Assembly (NCBI GenBank): GCA_016722515.1
Contig: JADKJE010000002.1
Location: forward strand, 558,001-622,000
Reading direction: 5' to 3'
Origin: Alphaproteobacteria bacterium
GTDB lineage: Bacteria; Pseudomonadota; Alphaproteobacteria; Rickettsiales; JADKJE01
DNA: 64,000 bases
The position numbers were made by a program, and so were the translations under genes. Each line of letters starts with the position of its first letter. The first letter of the stretch is position 1. Below, piece by piece: positions 1 through 8,200 of the stretch. The notes below the pieces were generated by a model, which had not been told where the DNA came from, made no database searches, and was given only the letters and a program-made list of their open reading frames with translations.

Positions 1-1
1 T

Positions 2-1306
2 GCGGTGATTGCCATTGCGGTCGCTGCGGCAACGGGTGGAACGGGCGCTACCTTGATTGGTGCTGCAGGAAGTTCCGTATCAGGGCTTATGGCAAATGCC
101 GCCTTCAGCACTCTAGTAACGCAAGCCAGCATTGCATTGATCAATAATAAGGGCAACATTCTTGGTGCGCTTGAAGATATGGGATCGTCGGCTAATTTAA
201 AACAATTAGCGATCAGTGTGGTAAGCGCAGGCATCACCGGGGGTATCAGCAACCATTTTGACCTGAGTAATGTTCCAGGCACAACGTTTACCCAGAAGCT
301 TAGCTATAACTTAGTGGACTCTGCAGTCAAACAGACCGTTACAAATACCATTAATGGCGATAGTTTATTTGCTGGTTATGATAAAGCTGCTATTGGTGCG
401 ATAGTTATGTCTATCGGTGCTGTCGCTGCCAATGAAATTGGTGATGCTTATAAGGCGGGTGATATATCAAAAGCCACCCAATTATTAGCCCATGCTGCAC
501 TTGGCTGTGGTTATGCTACGGCTCTTGGAAGTAATTGTGGTATCGGCGCATTAAGTGGGGTCACAGGCGAATTAATAGCTGAAGCCTACTTAGGCTATGA
601 ATTGCAAAGCGGAATCAGCAAAGAAGAAACGGATATTATCCAAAATAATGGCACCCAACTGGCTTCCGTAGCCGGAGCCATCGCCGCTTTCGTAGCGGGA
701 GGCAATGCGGATAATATTAATTCCGGCTCCAGCATCGCCAGTAACGCTGCCGAAAATAATGCCTTGGATGCCATTTGGGATAGCTTGTTCGTAGCAGCGG
801 ATGGTGTTAAGATTGGGTATGGGTATTTTGTTGATGATGATGGACTTGTTAAAGAGGGGTATTTTGATTTAGCATCTGATTCGCTTGCACTGGCGGTGCC
901 GTTTTTGCCAGCTGGCTCTACTAGGCTTGTTCGTGTCGGTGATAAGGTCTTAGCGAGTGTAAATGGAGCTAAGAAAGTAAATGAATCAGTCGGCAATTCT
1001 ATAAAAGATGTTAAACCGGATATTAATAATCAGGAATCTAAACCAGAAGGGCCTTATTCTTCATTTAAATATGATAAGGATAAAAACGTGTATCAATATA
1101 CAACCTATGAAAAAACGAAAACGGGACATTCTAATCCAATCATTAAATTTGATGGAGGAAAACCTAATGGAAGTCAGGGAATGCCGCATATTAATAAAAT
1201 AACAAAACAACCTATACCTACCCCACATATGCAAGGAAAAACCATACCTGGCGGAGTCAGGCATCCTAATGCTAATGAACTACCAAATAATTCCCGTTTT
1301 AAATAA
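2..1306 (+). CDS. CdiA-type toxin, 3' end (pretoxin region plus Ntox24-like tip), 5' end outside window
   Basis: The frame is open to the window edge, so this is the C-terminal part of a larger protein. A Gly/Ala-rich region (residues 1-240 of the visible part) resembles the DUF637/pretoxin part of two-partner-secreted haemagglutinin toxins and ends in NAAENN, which resembles the VENN motif that borders the variable toxin tip in CdiA. The last ~90 residues, with TPHMQGKTIPGGVR and ELPNNSRF, look like polymorphic toxin type 24 (Ntox24), a predicted RNase. The Imm53 gene starts at or just after the stop codon, as expected for a toxin-immunity pair. The region from 704 to the end is repeated at 4443-5048. 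The family of the tip was assigned by memory of motifs, so it is less certain than the CDI-type identity. Confidence 0.7.
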   Translation, partial: AVIAIAVAAATGGTGATLIGAAGSSVSGLMANAAFSTLVTQASIALINNKGNILGALEDMGSSANLKQLAISVVSAGITGGISNHFDLSNVPGTTFTQKLSYNLVDSAVKQTVTNTINGDSLFAGYDKAAIGAIVMSIGAVAANEIGDAYKAGDISKATQLLAHAALGCGYATALGSNCGIGALSGVTGELIAEAYLGYELQSGISKEETDIIQNNGTQLASVAGAIAAFVAGGNADNINSGSSIASNAAENNALDAIWDSLFVAADGVKIGYGYFVDDDGLVKEGYFDLASDSLALAVPFLPAGSTRLVRVGDKVLASVNGAKKVNESVGNSIKDVKPDINNQESKPEGPYSSFKYDKDKNVYQYTTYEKTKTGHSNPIIKFDGGKPNGSQGMPHINKITKQPIPTPHMQGKTIPGGVRHPNANELPNNSRFK

Positions 1307-1324
1307 ATGATAAAAGGCAATATA

Positions 1325-2014
1325 ATGAAAGTAGATAATATTCTGAAATGGTTAATGTGTTGGTATGATTCTCATTATAATGGAGATTACAAACATAAAA
1401 ATATTATAGATATTTATACCGTTGATAATCCTGGCTGGTTCATTACGATAAATTTATTAGGCACTGCATTGGAAGGGGTAAGCGACGAAGGAGAACAACA
1501 AGATAATTCTATAGAGGAGGATGTTCTCTACTATTATAATGATGGGAAGTTAACTCCTGTCCCTAGCCTAATTGAAACCAAACAAGATTGGTTGTTTTAT
1601 GAAATAAAGAATGATCTTTATAGAGCATCTGGCGATTCTTTGAAGTTAGAATTTCTCTTGTTAAGCTTTTGTGAGTTATTCGATAGAAAGAATAATAGGA
1701 AAATTGAACATATGGAACCTAGTCAATCCCTCAATTGGTTAATGTCGTGGTACGCTTCTCACTGCAATGGAGATTGGGAGCATATGTATGGTGTCAAAAT
1801 AAGTACCTTAGATAACCCAGGTTGGAGAGTCCAAATTGATCTTGTTGGCACGAATTTAGAAGATTTGAGCATTAACCGCCAGACCTATGAAACCTCAGAA
1901 ACAGACTGGTACACATTTATCATTAAAGATCAAGTATTTGATGCTACCGGTGATCCAACTAAATTAGAGATTTTGATAGAAAGTTTTAGAGTAATAGTAG
2001 ATCAGCAGAATTAA
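1325..2014 (+). CDS. tandem Imm53-family immunity protein
   Basis: A 229-residue protein made of two Imm53 domains. Each has the pattern WLMxWYxSHxNGDWEH, then TxDNPGW, an IDL/INL strand, a SETDW/TKQDW strand and a GDPTKLE helix. The first copy carries an insertion of about 35 residues after its ALEGV strand (GEQQDNSIEE...PVPSLIE). An ATG lies at 1307 directly after the toxin stop, but the ATG at 1325 has AAGG upstream and starts the conserved domain (MKVDNILKWL), so I prefer it. Its place behind an Ntox24-like toxin indicates that it neutralises that toxin in the cytoplasm. Near-identical segments recur at 6718-7025 and 8229-8340, suggesting recombination among copies. Confidence 0.85.
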   Translation: MKVDNILKWLMCWYDSHYNGDYKHKNIIDIYTVDNPGWFITINLLGTALEGVSDEGEQQDNSIEEDVLYYYNDGKLTPVPSLIETKQDWLFYEIKNDLYRASGDSLKLEFLLLSFCELFDRKNNRKIEHMEPSQSLNWLMSWYASHCNGDWEHMYGVKISTLDNPGWRVQIDLVGTNLEDLSINRQTYETSETDWYTFIIKDQVFDATGDPTKLEILIESFRVIVDQQN

Positions 2015-2089
2015 ATTTGATGGAGGAAAACCTGATGGTACCGCTGGAGCTGAGCATTTGAATTACCAAATAATTCTCGTTTCAAACCA
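2013..2089 (+). pseudogene. remnant of Ntox24-like toxin tip
   Basis: Directly behind the Imm53 stop the sequence reads KFDGGKPDGTAGAEHLN in one frame, then ELPNNSRFKP in another. These match two separated pieces of the toxin tips at 1145-1306 and 4885-5048, so an internal deletion removed the segment between them. The second piece is in frame with the next toxin module, which shows how successive tips were added downstream of one another. Confidence 0.7.
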
Positions 2090-2185
2090 GTATTACTAGG
2101 CAGCGTAAGCACTTCCTTAGGTGAACAAGCTACTCAGTATGTTGGCGCCCTATGGGAACTCGGTTACGTAGATCCTGTATCGCAT

Positions 2186-3109
2186 TTGGTATTACACGGC
2201 GCTATTGGCTGCGCCACAGGTTTGGGTCTTGGTGGCAAGTGTGGCGCAGGTGCACTAGGTGCTGTGATTGGAGAAGGTGTAGGCGACGCGGCTCATCAAG
2301 CTGGTTTCACCTTAGATCAAAGCGCAACCATCGGCCAGTTTAGTGCTTTAGGTGTCGCTTTCTTAAGTGGTGGGGATGCAAGTTCAATACAGATATCTAA
2401 TGCAACAGCACTACAGGCAATTAATTTCAACTTGCTGTTGTCGAAAAGCACCTTTGCAGGTGAGTTCCTTGATAGTGTTGGCAAAGGGATGAATGAAGGC
2501 AATGAATTGGTGAATGGGTATCTCGTTGAGATTACTCCGAAATGGATGAAAGATGCCTTAGTTTCTCTCGGAGGTGTTGCAAAGAAAGGAGCAAACTTCA
2601 CCGTTGAGAAAATGGATGCTGGATTAAGAAATGCTTTGGGTGATGAGCAGATTGATACGTTGTATACGTATGTGGGAGCTAAAAGAGACGCAGCGGGTAA
2701 CTGGCTTTATGATCAATTTACGCCAGATCAATTGCGTGCTATTATTGGTTTTGGAGCAGTTTATCTTGGTCCAGTATTTGCTCCTGAGAATGTTGTAGCA
2801 GGTACCGCATCTAAGGCAGCGGAAGAAATATTGGGAGTAAAAACCGTAATAGAACCCAAAATATTAGATCAAATGATTGAAAGAGGATGGAACGAGAAAC
2901 TTATAGATGATACGATTTTAAATCCACTAAACACTGTTGAAGCGATGGATACTAGATTTGACCCAACAATCGGTAAGCGTTTAAATGATCCTGCTACAGG
3001 ATATATCGGAAAAGATGGATCATATGTTGTAAAAAATAATGTTACGGGACAGATCGTTCAAATATCCGATAGAAACAAACCAGACTGGAAAGCGCCTTGG
3101 AACAAATGA
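2186..3109 (+). CDS. orphan CdiA-CT-like module with colicin E5-type ribonuclease domain
   Basis: Homology to a toxin begins near 2087, but the frame has no ATG or GTG there; the first possible start is TTG at 2186. A pretoxin part (GAIGCATGLGLGGKCGAGAL) is followed by a linker and, from about residue 225, a domain with ERGWNEKLIDDTI, DPATGYIGKDGSYVV and GQIVQISDRNKPDWKAPW. This matches the colicin E5-related RNase family, which cuts anticodon loops of queuine-family tRNAs (Tyr, His, Asn, Asp). Without a secretion N-terminus the module is probably silent until recombined into a full-length cdiA-like gene. The stop overlaps the ATG of the following immunity gene by four bases. Confidence 0.8.
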   Translation: MVLHGAIGCATGLGLGGKCGAGALGAVIGEGVGDAAHQAGFTLDQSATIGQFSALGVAFLSGGDASSIQISNATALQAINFNLLLSKSTFAGEFLDSVGKGMNEGNELVNGYLVEITPKWMKDALVSLGGVAKKGANFTVEKMDAGLRNALGDEQIDTLYTYVGAKRDAAGNWLYDQFTPDQLRAIIGFGAVYLGPVFAPENVVAGTASKAAEEILGVKTVIEPKILDQMIERGWNEKLIDDTILNPLNTVEAMDTRFDPTIGKRLNDPATGYIGKDGSYVVKNNVTGQIVQISDRNKPDWKAPWNK

Positions 3110-3453
3110 TTAAGAATATTTTACATGAATATAAATTACCCACCATTTGGTGGAAGGAAATTCCATTTTTTGACATAGATGACAGTTTAAAACTATTGAA
3201 TTTTTGTCAAGTTCATGAAATTGGAATATTAGGAATAGAGGGATTTAAGATCTATAATAGTTTCCGAATTCCTGATATGAATTTTATTGCAGATTTTTCT
3301 TCAATTTATAAAAATAATGCATTTAGTGATTTTATTAAATATTCAATAGATGCATCAAATAAATTCTTTGACCTTCCTGATGTTAGTAAGAATTTAATGT
3401 TTGAATTTGTATTGATTCAATCTACTGAAAATTCCTATGAAAATAGTCATTAG
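3106..3453 (+). CDS. putative immunity protein for the E5-type tRNase
   Basis: A small AT-rich gene of 115 codons. Its ATG overlaps the toxin TGA (ATGA), the usual arrangement for translational coupling of toxin and immunity. A TTG start at 3097 is possible but less likely. The product is acidic, without signal peptide or membrane segment, consistent with a cytoplasmic inhibitor that binds the RNase. I do not recognise the family; the function is inferred from position only. Confidence 0.65.
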   Translation: MIKNILHEYKLPTIWWKEIPFFDIDDSLKLLNFCQVHEIGILGIEGFKIYNSFRIPDMNFIADFSSIYKNNAFSDFIKYSIDASNKFFDLPDVSKNLMFEFVLIQSTENSYENSH

Positions 3454-3461
3454 GATCTCCT

Positions 3462-3813
3462 ATGCAAAAGTCACTCGTAAGATGTTGGAAAATTATTAAT
3501 TGGCAGAGAAATAACCCTAATGAGTTATTTCTAAGCTATCCAGAAGATAATAGAGGTCATAGTCTTATTTCATGTTTAAAATGTGGTCATATATATGCGG
3601 TTTCTGAATCAAGAAGAGTTTATCGGGGGCCAGCCCTACAAGAAAAACTAAAAAATAGAATGTGAAATCTGTAAAGCTAATTTAGGTGAGAGCATTGCCC
3701 CTTATCCAGAATATTATTTTAAAAATGGCCATATCTTTCAATATAAAAAGCCTAAGCAGATTTTGGATGATGAATCTTCAGTAGTCGTAGAATTTGATGA
3801 AATATATGAATAG
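3462..3813 (+). pseudogene. frameshifted zinc-ribbon protein of a toxin island
   Basis: The first 67 codons contain CLKCG followed by YRGPALQEKL. The matching second half, ECEICKANLGESIAPYPEYYF onward to the TAG at 3811, lies in another frame. Joining the frames near the A-run at 3649-3654 restores a protein of about 117 residues with two CxxC pairs, a likely zinc ribbon. A run of five G at 3625-3629 is another possible indel site. It follows the toxin-immunity pair closely (8 bases), so it may be an extra immunity or accessory gene. A sequencing error is as likely as true decay. Confidence 0.55.
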
Positions 3814-3817
3814 TTCA

Positions 3818-4006
3818 ATGCCTAGAATACTATTAAAAATTGTCTTATTAATAATGACAATACTCCTCTCCTCATGCTGAATCCCAGAATCAGCTATCCT
3901 AAATCTTAAACCGATTGCGATAATTAAAGTTGATAAACCCTACCTAAGTCTAGGTGCATGTATATTAGAAAGTTTAGAACCAATGGGGTATTGGAGGGGG
4001 CTATAA
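3818..4006 (+). pseudogene. small lipoprotein-like gene with in-frame TGA
   Basis: ATG at 3818 begins MPRILLKIVLL...LLSSC, a good lipoprotein signal with lipobox LSSC. The next codon is TGA (3878-3880). The frame then stays open for 41 more codons to TAA at 4006. The simplest reading is a former TGG (Trp) codon mutated to stop in a decaying immunity lipoprotein. Other genes here end in TGA, so recoding is unlikely. Confidence 0.4.
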
Positions 4007-4147
4007 CCAACTATTCGTGATGCTGGAGGAAATGTTATATCGTCACCCACACCTAAAAATCCTAATCATGCTACTCTTTCAGGTATAATCCCAGAAAAAG
4101 CTTCAGAGCTAATGACGCCTACTGTACGCAACCCCAATGTTAGATAA
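4007..4147 (+). pseudogene. C-terminal remnant of another toxin tip
   Basis: An open frame of 46 codons without a start encodes RDAGGNVISSPTPKN, NHATLSGIIPEKASEL and a terminal TPTVRNPNVR. It ends at TAA 4145-4147, three bases before the next ATG. This ending style (repeated Asn-Pro, 'pe.a.l..PtvrNPN') is typical of polymorphic toxin C-termini, though I cannot name the family. Only the last part of the toxin survives, while its probable immunity gene is intact. Confidence 0.5.
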
Positions 4148-4150
4148 ATT

Positions 4151-4438
4151 ATGGTTAATCACATTTTAGAAAAAGAATTATCTGAAATCCGAAAAAGATG
4201 TAACGCAGCTTCACAAGGACCTTGGAAATCTTATATTGAAGATAGGGATCATGAAAGTGGTTCTAATTTCATTATGATTGGAGCAGGAAAGAATCGTGGG
4301 GATGATATAGAAATAATAGGTGCTACAGCTGCAGACCAAGATTTTATGGCTCATGCTAGACAGGATATACCTTTTTTATTAGATGAAATTGAAAAATTGC
4401 AGGCCCTAATAGAAGATATTACGAAATCTAGATCATAA
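4151..4438 (+). CDS. putative immunity protein (unassigned family)
   Basis: A 95-residue soluble protein with the segments RDHESGSNFIMIG, IIGATAADQDFMAHARQDIP and a C-terminal helix. Small proteins of this pattern are familiar from polymorphic-toxin loci, but I cannot give a family number. It starts three bases after the toxin remnant at 4007-4147, so it probably protected against that toxin. It is intact, as expected if retained immunity is still useful against siblings that carry the toxin. Confidence 0.6.
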   Translation: MVNHILEKELSEIRKRCNAASQGPWKSYIEDRDHESGSNFIMIGAGKNRGDDIEIIGATAADQDFMAHARQDIPFLLDEIEKLQALIEDITKSRS

Positions 4439-4442
4439 TTAA

Positions 4443-5048
4443 AATGCAGATAATATTAATTCCGGCCCCAGCATCGCCAGTAACGCTGCCGAAAATAATG
4501 CCTTGGATGCCATTTGGGATAGCTTGTTCGTAGCAGCGGATGGTGTTAAGATTGGGTATGGGTATTTTGTTGATGATGATGGACTTGTTAAAGAGGGGTA
4601 TTTTGATTTAGCATCTGATTCGGTTGCGCTGGCGGTACCGTTTTTGCCAGCCGGCTCTACTAGGCTTGTTCGTGTCGGTAATAAGGTCTTAGCGAGTGTA
4701 AATGGAGCTAAGAAGGTAAATGAATCAGTCGGCAATTCTGTAAAAGATGTTAAACCGGATATTAATAATCAGGAATCTAAACCAGAAGGGCCTTATTCTT
4801 CATTTTCATATGATAAGGATAAAAACGTGTATCAATATACAACCTATGAAAAAACGAAGACCGGACATTCTAATCCAATCATTAAATTTGATGGGGGGCA
4901 GCCTGATGGGACGGCAGGAAAAAGTCATTATAACAAAGTTACCGAAGTGCGTGTACCAACTCCACATATGCAGGGCAAAACTATACCTGGAGGTGTGCGT
5001 TCACCAAATGCGAATGAATTACCAAATAATTCTCGTTTCAAACCATAG
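4443..5048 (+). pseudogene. orphan second copy of the Ntox24-like toxin tip
   Basis: This is a direct repeat of 704-1306, nearly identical for about 450 bases and then diverging in the last ~45 codons. Here the tip reads GGQPDGTAGKSHYNKVTEVRVPTPHMQGKT instead of the first copy's version in the variable stretch. It joins straight onto the end of the preceding immunity gene and has no secretion or N-terminal part; the first in-frame start is TTG at 4503. It behaves like a displaced, silent cdiA-CT cassette. An intact Imm53 gene follows nine bases later. Confidence 0.75.
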
Positions 5049-5057
5049 GTAAATTCA

Positions 5058-5690
5058 ATGATAACAGTGAGTATACTTAAATGGCTTATTAATTTTTATA
5101 AAATTCATAAAGACATCGAAATATCTTCTCAAAATCTTATTTCCATAGATACCCTAGATAATCCAGGGTGGGGGATAAATATCGATGTCAAAGGTACATG
5201 CTTGGAAGCCGTCATTCTTAAAGAATCAGATATTAATAATTCCGATGATAATTGGTATGTTTATAAAATTAGAAACAGTATTTATGACGCAGTTGGAGAT
5301 CCCTTGAAATTAGAATTTCTTTTATTAAGATTTATGGAAATATTTCAAAAATATAATAGTAACCTAAAAGAGGAAGGCACATCTCCTGATAAAAATATCA
5401 ATTGGTTAATGTCTTGGTATGCTTCTCACTGTAATGGAAATTGGGAACATATGTATGGGGTCACAATAAATACCATAGATAATCCAGGCTGGAGAGTTAG
5501 GATTGATCTTGCAGAAACAAAGCTAGAAAATCTAAGCATTGATCGCCAGACTTATGAAACCTCGGAAACAGACTGGTATACCTTTATTATTAAAGATAAA
5601 AAATTCGATGCAGCTGGAGATCCAAGTAAGTTAGAGATTCTGATAGAAAGTTTTAGAGTAATCGTAAAAAAGGAGCTAATTAATTTATGA
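5058..5690 (+). CDS. tandem Imm53-family immunity protein
   Basis: A 210-residue protein with two Imm53 domains (residues ~1-95 and ~112-207). Both carry the DNPGW and GDPxKLE signatures; WYASHCNGNWEHMYGV and SETDWYTF are in the second. The first domain is more divergent and lacks the NGDWEH stretch. The gene follows the orphan Ntox24-like tip and overlaps the next gene by four bases (ATGA), so the two are probably co-translated. Confidence 0.85.
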   Translation: MITVSILKWLINFYKIHKDIEISSQNLISIDTLDNPGWGINIDVKGTCLEAVILKESDINNSDDNWYVYKIRNSIYDAVGDPLKLEFLLLRFMEIFQKYNSNLKEEGTSPDKNINWLMSWYASHCNGNWEHMYGVTINTIDNPGWRVRIDLAETKLENLSIDRQTYETSETDWYTFIIKDKKFDAAGDPSKLEILIESFRVIVKKELINL

Positions 5691-6208
5691 TCCCAGGAAG
5701 TGATGGTTCTTTTAGAATAATATTTGAGTTAGAAATCGATGAAGATGGATGGCCACCCGTTGGGACAGAAAGAATTTGGGCAACTCTTGTTGACGAAGTA
5801 ACTGCAGATGATAAATATAATACTAACGCAATGACGAAAAAGGCTATCTATCGGGTTGATAATATTCCTTTCTTCATTCCTTTACTGGCATATAAAGATC
5901 TTATTGAAGCTGAAGAAAAAGAAGGCTCCCTTTTTTTTGTAAAACTCGTTAAGCGATCACAACATAGTACGGTTAGAATTATTTTTCTTGAAACAACCAT
6001 TATTGAAGATGTTTTATCTAAATTAAGGGCTTTAGGATGTGAACTGGAAATGGCAGAAATGTATAAACATTTGACAACGGTTGATATTCCTATCGATGTA
6101 TCATTTCTTGCGGTAAGGACTTACCTTGCTGAATTAGAAAATAATGGTCTAATCGATTTTCAAGAATCACTAATCTCAGAGCACCATAATAAGGAAATTG
6201 TGAATTAA
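5687..6208 (+). CDS. DUF4265-family protein, probable immunity/accessory protein
   Basis: A 173-residue soluble protein with the DUF4265 pattern: DEDGWPPVGTERIWA, YRVDNIPFFIP, RSQHSTVRIIF, then a LRALGCELE segment. DUF4265 proteins are often encoded next to polymorphic toxins. Start overlap with the upstream Imm53 stop supports an operon. I infer that it protects against a toxin no longer present in this window. Confidence 0.75.
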   Translation: MIPGSDGSFRIIFELEIDEDGWPPVGTERIWATLVDEVTADDKYNTNAMTKKAIYRVDNIPFFIPLLAYKDLIEAEEKEGSLFFVKLVKRSQHSTVRIIFLETTIIEDVLSKLRALGCELEMAEMYKHLTTVDIPIDVSFLAVRTYLAELENNGLIDFQESLISEHHNKEIVN

Positions 6209-6240
6209 TCCAAGTAAAATACATAGGTAGAACAGGCTGG

Positions 6241-6287
6241 CTTTAGCGGATGCTTGCGAAATAATTAATAATAATCGCTTTAAATGA
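6241..6287 (+). pseudogene. very short remnant of an Ntox24-like toxin end
   Basis: Just before the next Imm53 gene the sequence can be read as CEIINNNRFK followed by TGA, resembling the NNSRFK ending of the two toxin copies. This suggests a third toxin tip that has been almost completely deleted. The match is only a few residues. Confidence 0.35.
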
Positions 6288-6298
6288 TGGGAAATTTA

Positions 6299-6601
6299 AT
6301 GAAAACTGATAGTGCACTAGAATGGCTCATGAAATGGTATCAATCACACTGTAACGGAGATTGGGAACATGAACACAGCATTAGTATCGGAACATTAAGT
6401 AATCCAGGCTGGAGAGTTGATATTGATTTGGAGAAGACATGTTTAGATGGAGTAATTTATGAGTTATCTGAGCTTAGTACGTCGGAAACTGATTGGTTTT
6501 ATATAAAAATAGAAAATAATTTATTCAAAGGTAGAGCAGATCCCTCCAAATTATCTTTTCTATTGAATATGTTTAAGGAATTAGTAGAAAAGTATACTTA
6601 G
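6299..6601 (+). CDS. single-domain Imm53-family immunity protein
   Basis: A 100-residue protein consisting of one canonical Imm53 domain: WLMKWYQSHCNGDWEHEHSI, LSNPGWRVDIDLE, a TSETDWFYIKI strand and a RADPSKLSFLL helix. ATGs at 6284 and 6287 lie upstream, but the ATG at 6299 begins the conserved domain and has GGGA about eight bases before it. This length is normal for the family, showing that the neighbouring double-length genes are duplications or fusions. Confidence 0.85.
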   Translation: MKTDSALEWLMKWYQSHCNGDWEHEHSISIGTLSNPGWRVDIDLEKTCLDGVIYELSELSTSETDWFYIKIENNLFKGRADPSKLSFLLNMFKELVEKYT

Positions 6602-7144
6602 GACAAAAAAATGAAAGCACATAATATTTTGACATGGCTTATAGAATGGTATCAATTCAATTGTTTTTCTAAAAGCGAAGAAACCATTAGAATATTTATA
6701 GATACGGTAGATAATCCCGGCTGGTTCATTACAATAAATTTATTAGGCACCGCATTGGAAGGGGTAACCGACGAAGGAGAGCAACAAGATAATTCTATAG
6801 AGGAGGATGTTCTCTACTATTATAATGATGGGAAGTTAACTCCTGTCCCTAGCCTAATTGAAACCAAACAAGATTGGTTCTTTTATGAAATAAAAAATAA
6901 TCTTTATAGAGCATCTGGAGATTCCTTGAAATTAGAATTTCTCTTATTAAGATTTTGTGAGTTATTCGATAGAAAGAATAAAAAGGAAAGTGAACATATA
7001 GAACCTAGTCAATCTCTCAATTGGTTAATGTCTTGGTATGCTTCTCACTGCAATGGAGATTGGGAACATGAAAATCAGATTAAAATTAGCACGCTAGATA
7101 ACCCAGGCTGGAGACTTCAAATTGATCTTGTTGATACGACAACT

Positions 7145-8200
7145 TAAGAAAATTGAGCCAAAAAAAGGGGGGGCCCCCAAAGAAAAAACGGGAAAAAAAG
7201 GGGGAAAAAACCCCCAGGAGATTTATGCCGCAAAACTTTGGAACGAACCCGCTGAGAAGGCGTTGATGAAGAGAACCGTCTGGTTGACTTTTAGCGAGGC
7301 TGAATTAAGACAAAGCGATATTGAAGGAAGCCCTGTCAAAAAGGGGTAACGCCCCTGGCGTTGGTTGGGAGAAGATATCTGCCAAACGAAAGGGTTTTAC
7401 AGAGCGGCGCGTGGGGGGGCTTTGGGGTTTGCCCCCCCCCCCCCCCCCGCGGGAAAAGGAGGGGGGGGGGGGGGGGGGGGGCGCCGAAGAAATTTGCGGG
7501 GGGGCGGTGGCGGTTTTGGGGTTCCCGTCGGTTTGGCTATTTTATTGGAGAAGGTTGGTTATTTGATAGAAAGTTTACCGATTATACCGAGAGGAAAATT
7601 TATCTGTTAAACGTCCAGGGGGGGAAACCGCATTGGGGAGCCGCGTTCCCTGCCATGCTCTCGCCGATGGCGGAGGGTGGGGCCGTGGTTTTTTTGTGGT
7701 GCTTTTAGCAGATGGCAGAAGATTCCGATCCTGGGATTATGGATCACTATAGCCGCCAATGCCTTAACCTTGTTGCAATCGGGGCGATGGGGGGCCCCCG
7801 GGGGGGGGGGGAAAACGGGGCGGTGGGAAAAAGGGGGGAAGCCCGGGCAATCATCAGTGATAATGGGACAACATACAGGAAAGGGGTGTTAATGTGCAGA
7901 GTCATGGGATCAAATGGCACTATATCCGTCCTGGAAAGCCTTCAGAGAATTGGTTTTACAGAAAGTTTAAATGGGAGGATCAGAGATGAATGTTTAAATG
8001 AACATTGGTTCCCCAGTTTGCGGGGGGACGGGAATTTTAAAAGGAGGGGCCATCCATGCTCGATACAAACACCACAATTCTGCCATTCCCAATGCGGTGT
8101 CGATTGTTTCAAAGAAAAAAACAGTTATAAAGAACTCAAGACTCTACTTCTAACTGGTACAACAATTGGGAGCACCTCAATACGAACTTAGAAAATCTAA
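7145..8200 (+). mobile_element. IS3-family element, transposase OrfB recognisable but sequence corrupted
   Basis: Across shifting frames, pieces of an IS3-family OrfB appear in the right order and at about the right spacing. They are LKEALSK and FTERRVGGLWGL (~7321-7430), RRFGY and DRK (~7525-7575), LYREENLSVKR (~7578-7610), ADGRRFR (~7708), DHYSRQCL (~7741), ISDNGT (~7850) and GFTESLNGRIRDECLNEHWF (~7951-8015). The DDE residues of SDNG and the ESxNGRxRDE region can be placed. Frameshifts and long G/C runs occur throughout. Terminal inverted repeats were not identified. It sits inside an Imm53 gene. Either a decayed IS or a true IS with a failed consensus is possible. Confidence 0.65.
7432..7481. 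repeat. C17 and G21 homopolymer runs
   Basis: A run of 17 C (7432-7448) is followed after GCGGGAAAAGGA by a run of 21 G (7461-7481). Further G/C runs lie at 7171-7180, 7790-7812 and nearby. Nothing similar occurs elsewhere in the window, so this is probably a consensus error over the IS element. Confidence 0.8.

Noticed and set aside
595..996. Minus-strand open frame opposite the first toxin copy, repeated at 4439-4735
   Set aside because: It is a shadow of the duplicated toxin DNA, with no start signal and atypical composition.
3878..3880. TGA read as tryptophan (alternative genetic code)
   Set aside because: Other genes in the window end normally at TGA, for example the E5-like toxin at 3109 and the Imm53 gene at 5690. 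One isolated in-frame TGA in a decayed island is better explained by mutation.
7321..7708. Overlapping plus-strand frames rich in Gly, Pro and Arg in the G/C-run region
   Set aside because: They are translations of homopolymer runs; the only meaningful content is the broken IS3 OrfB motifs spread over several frames.
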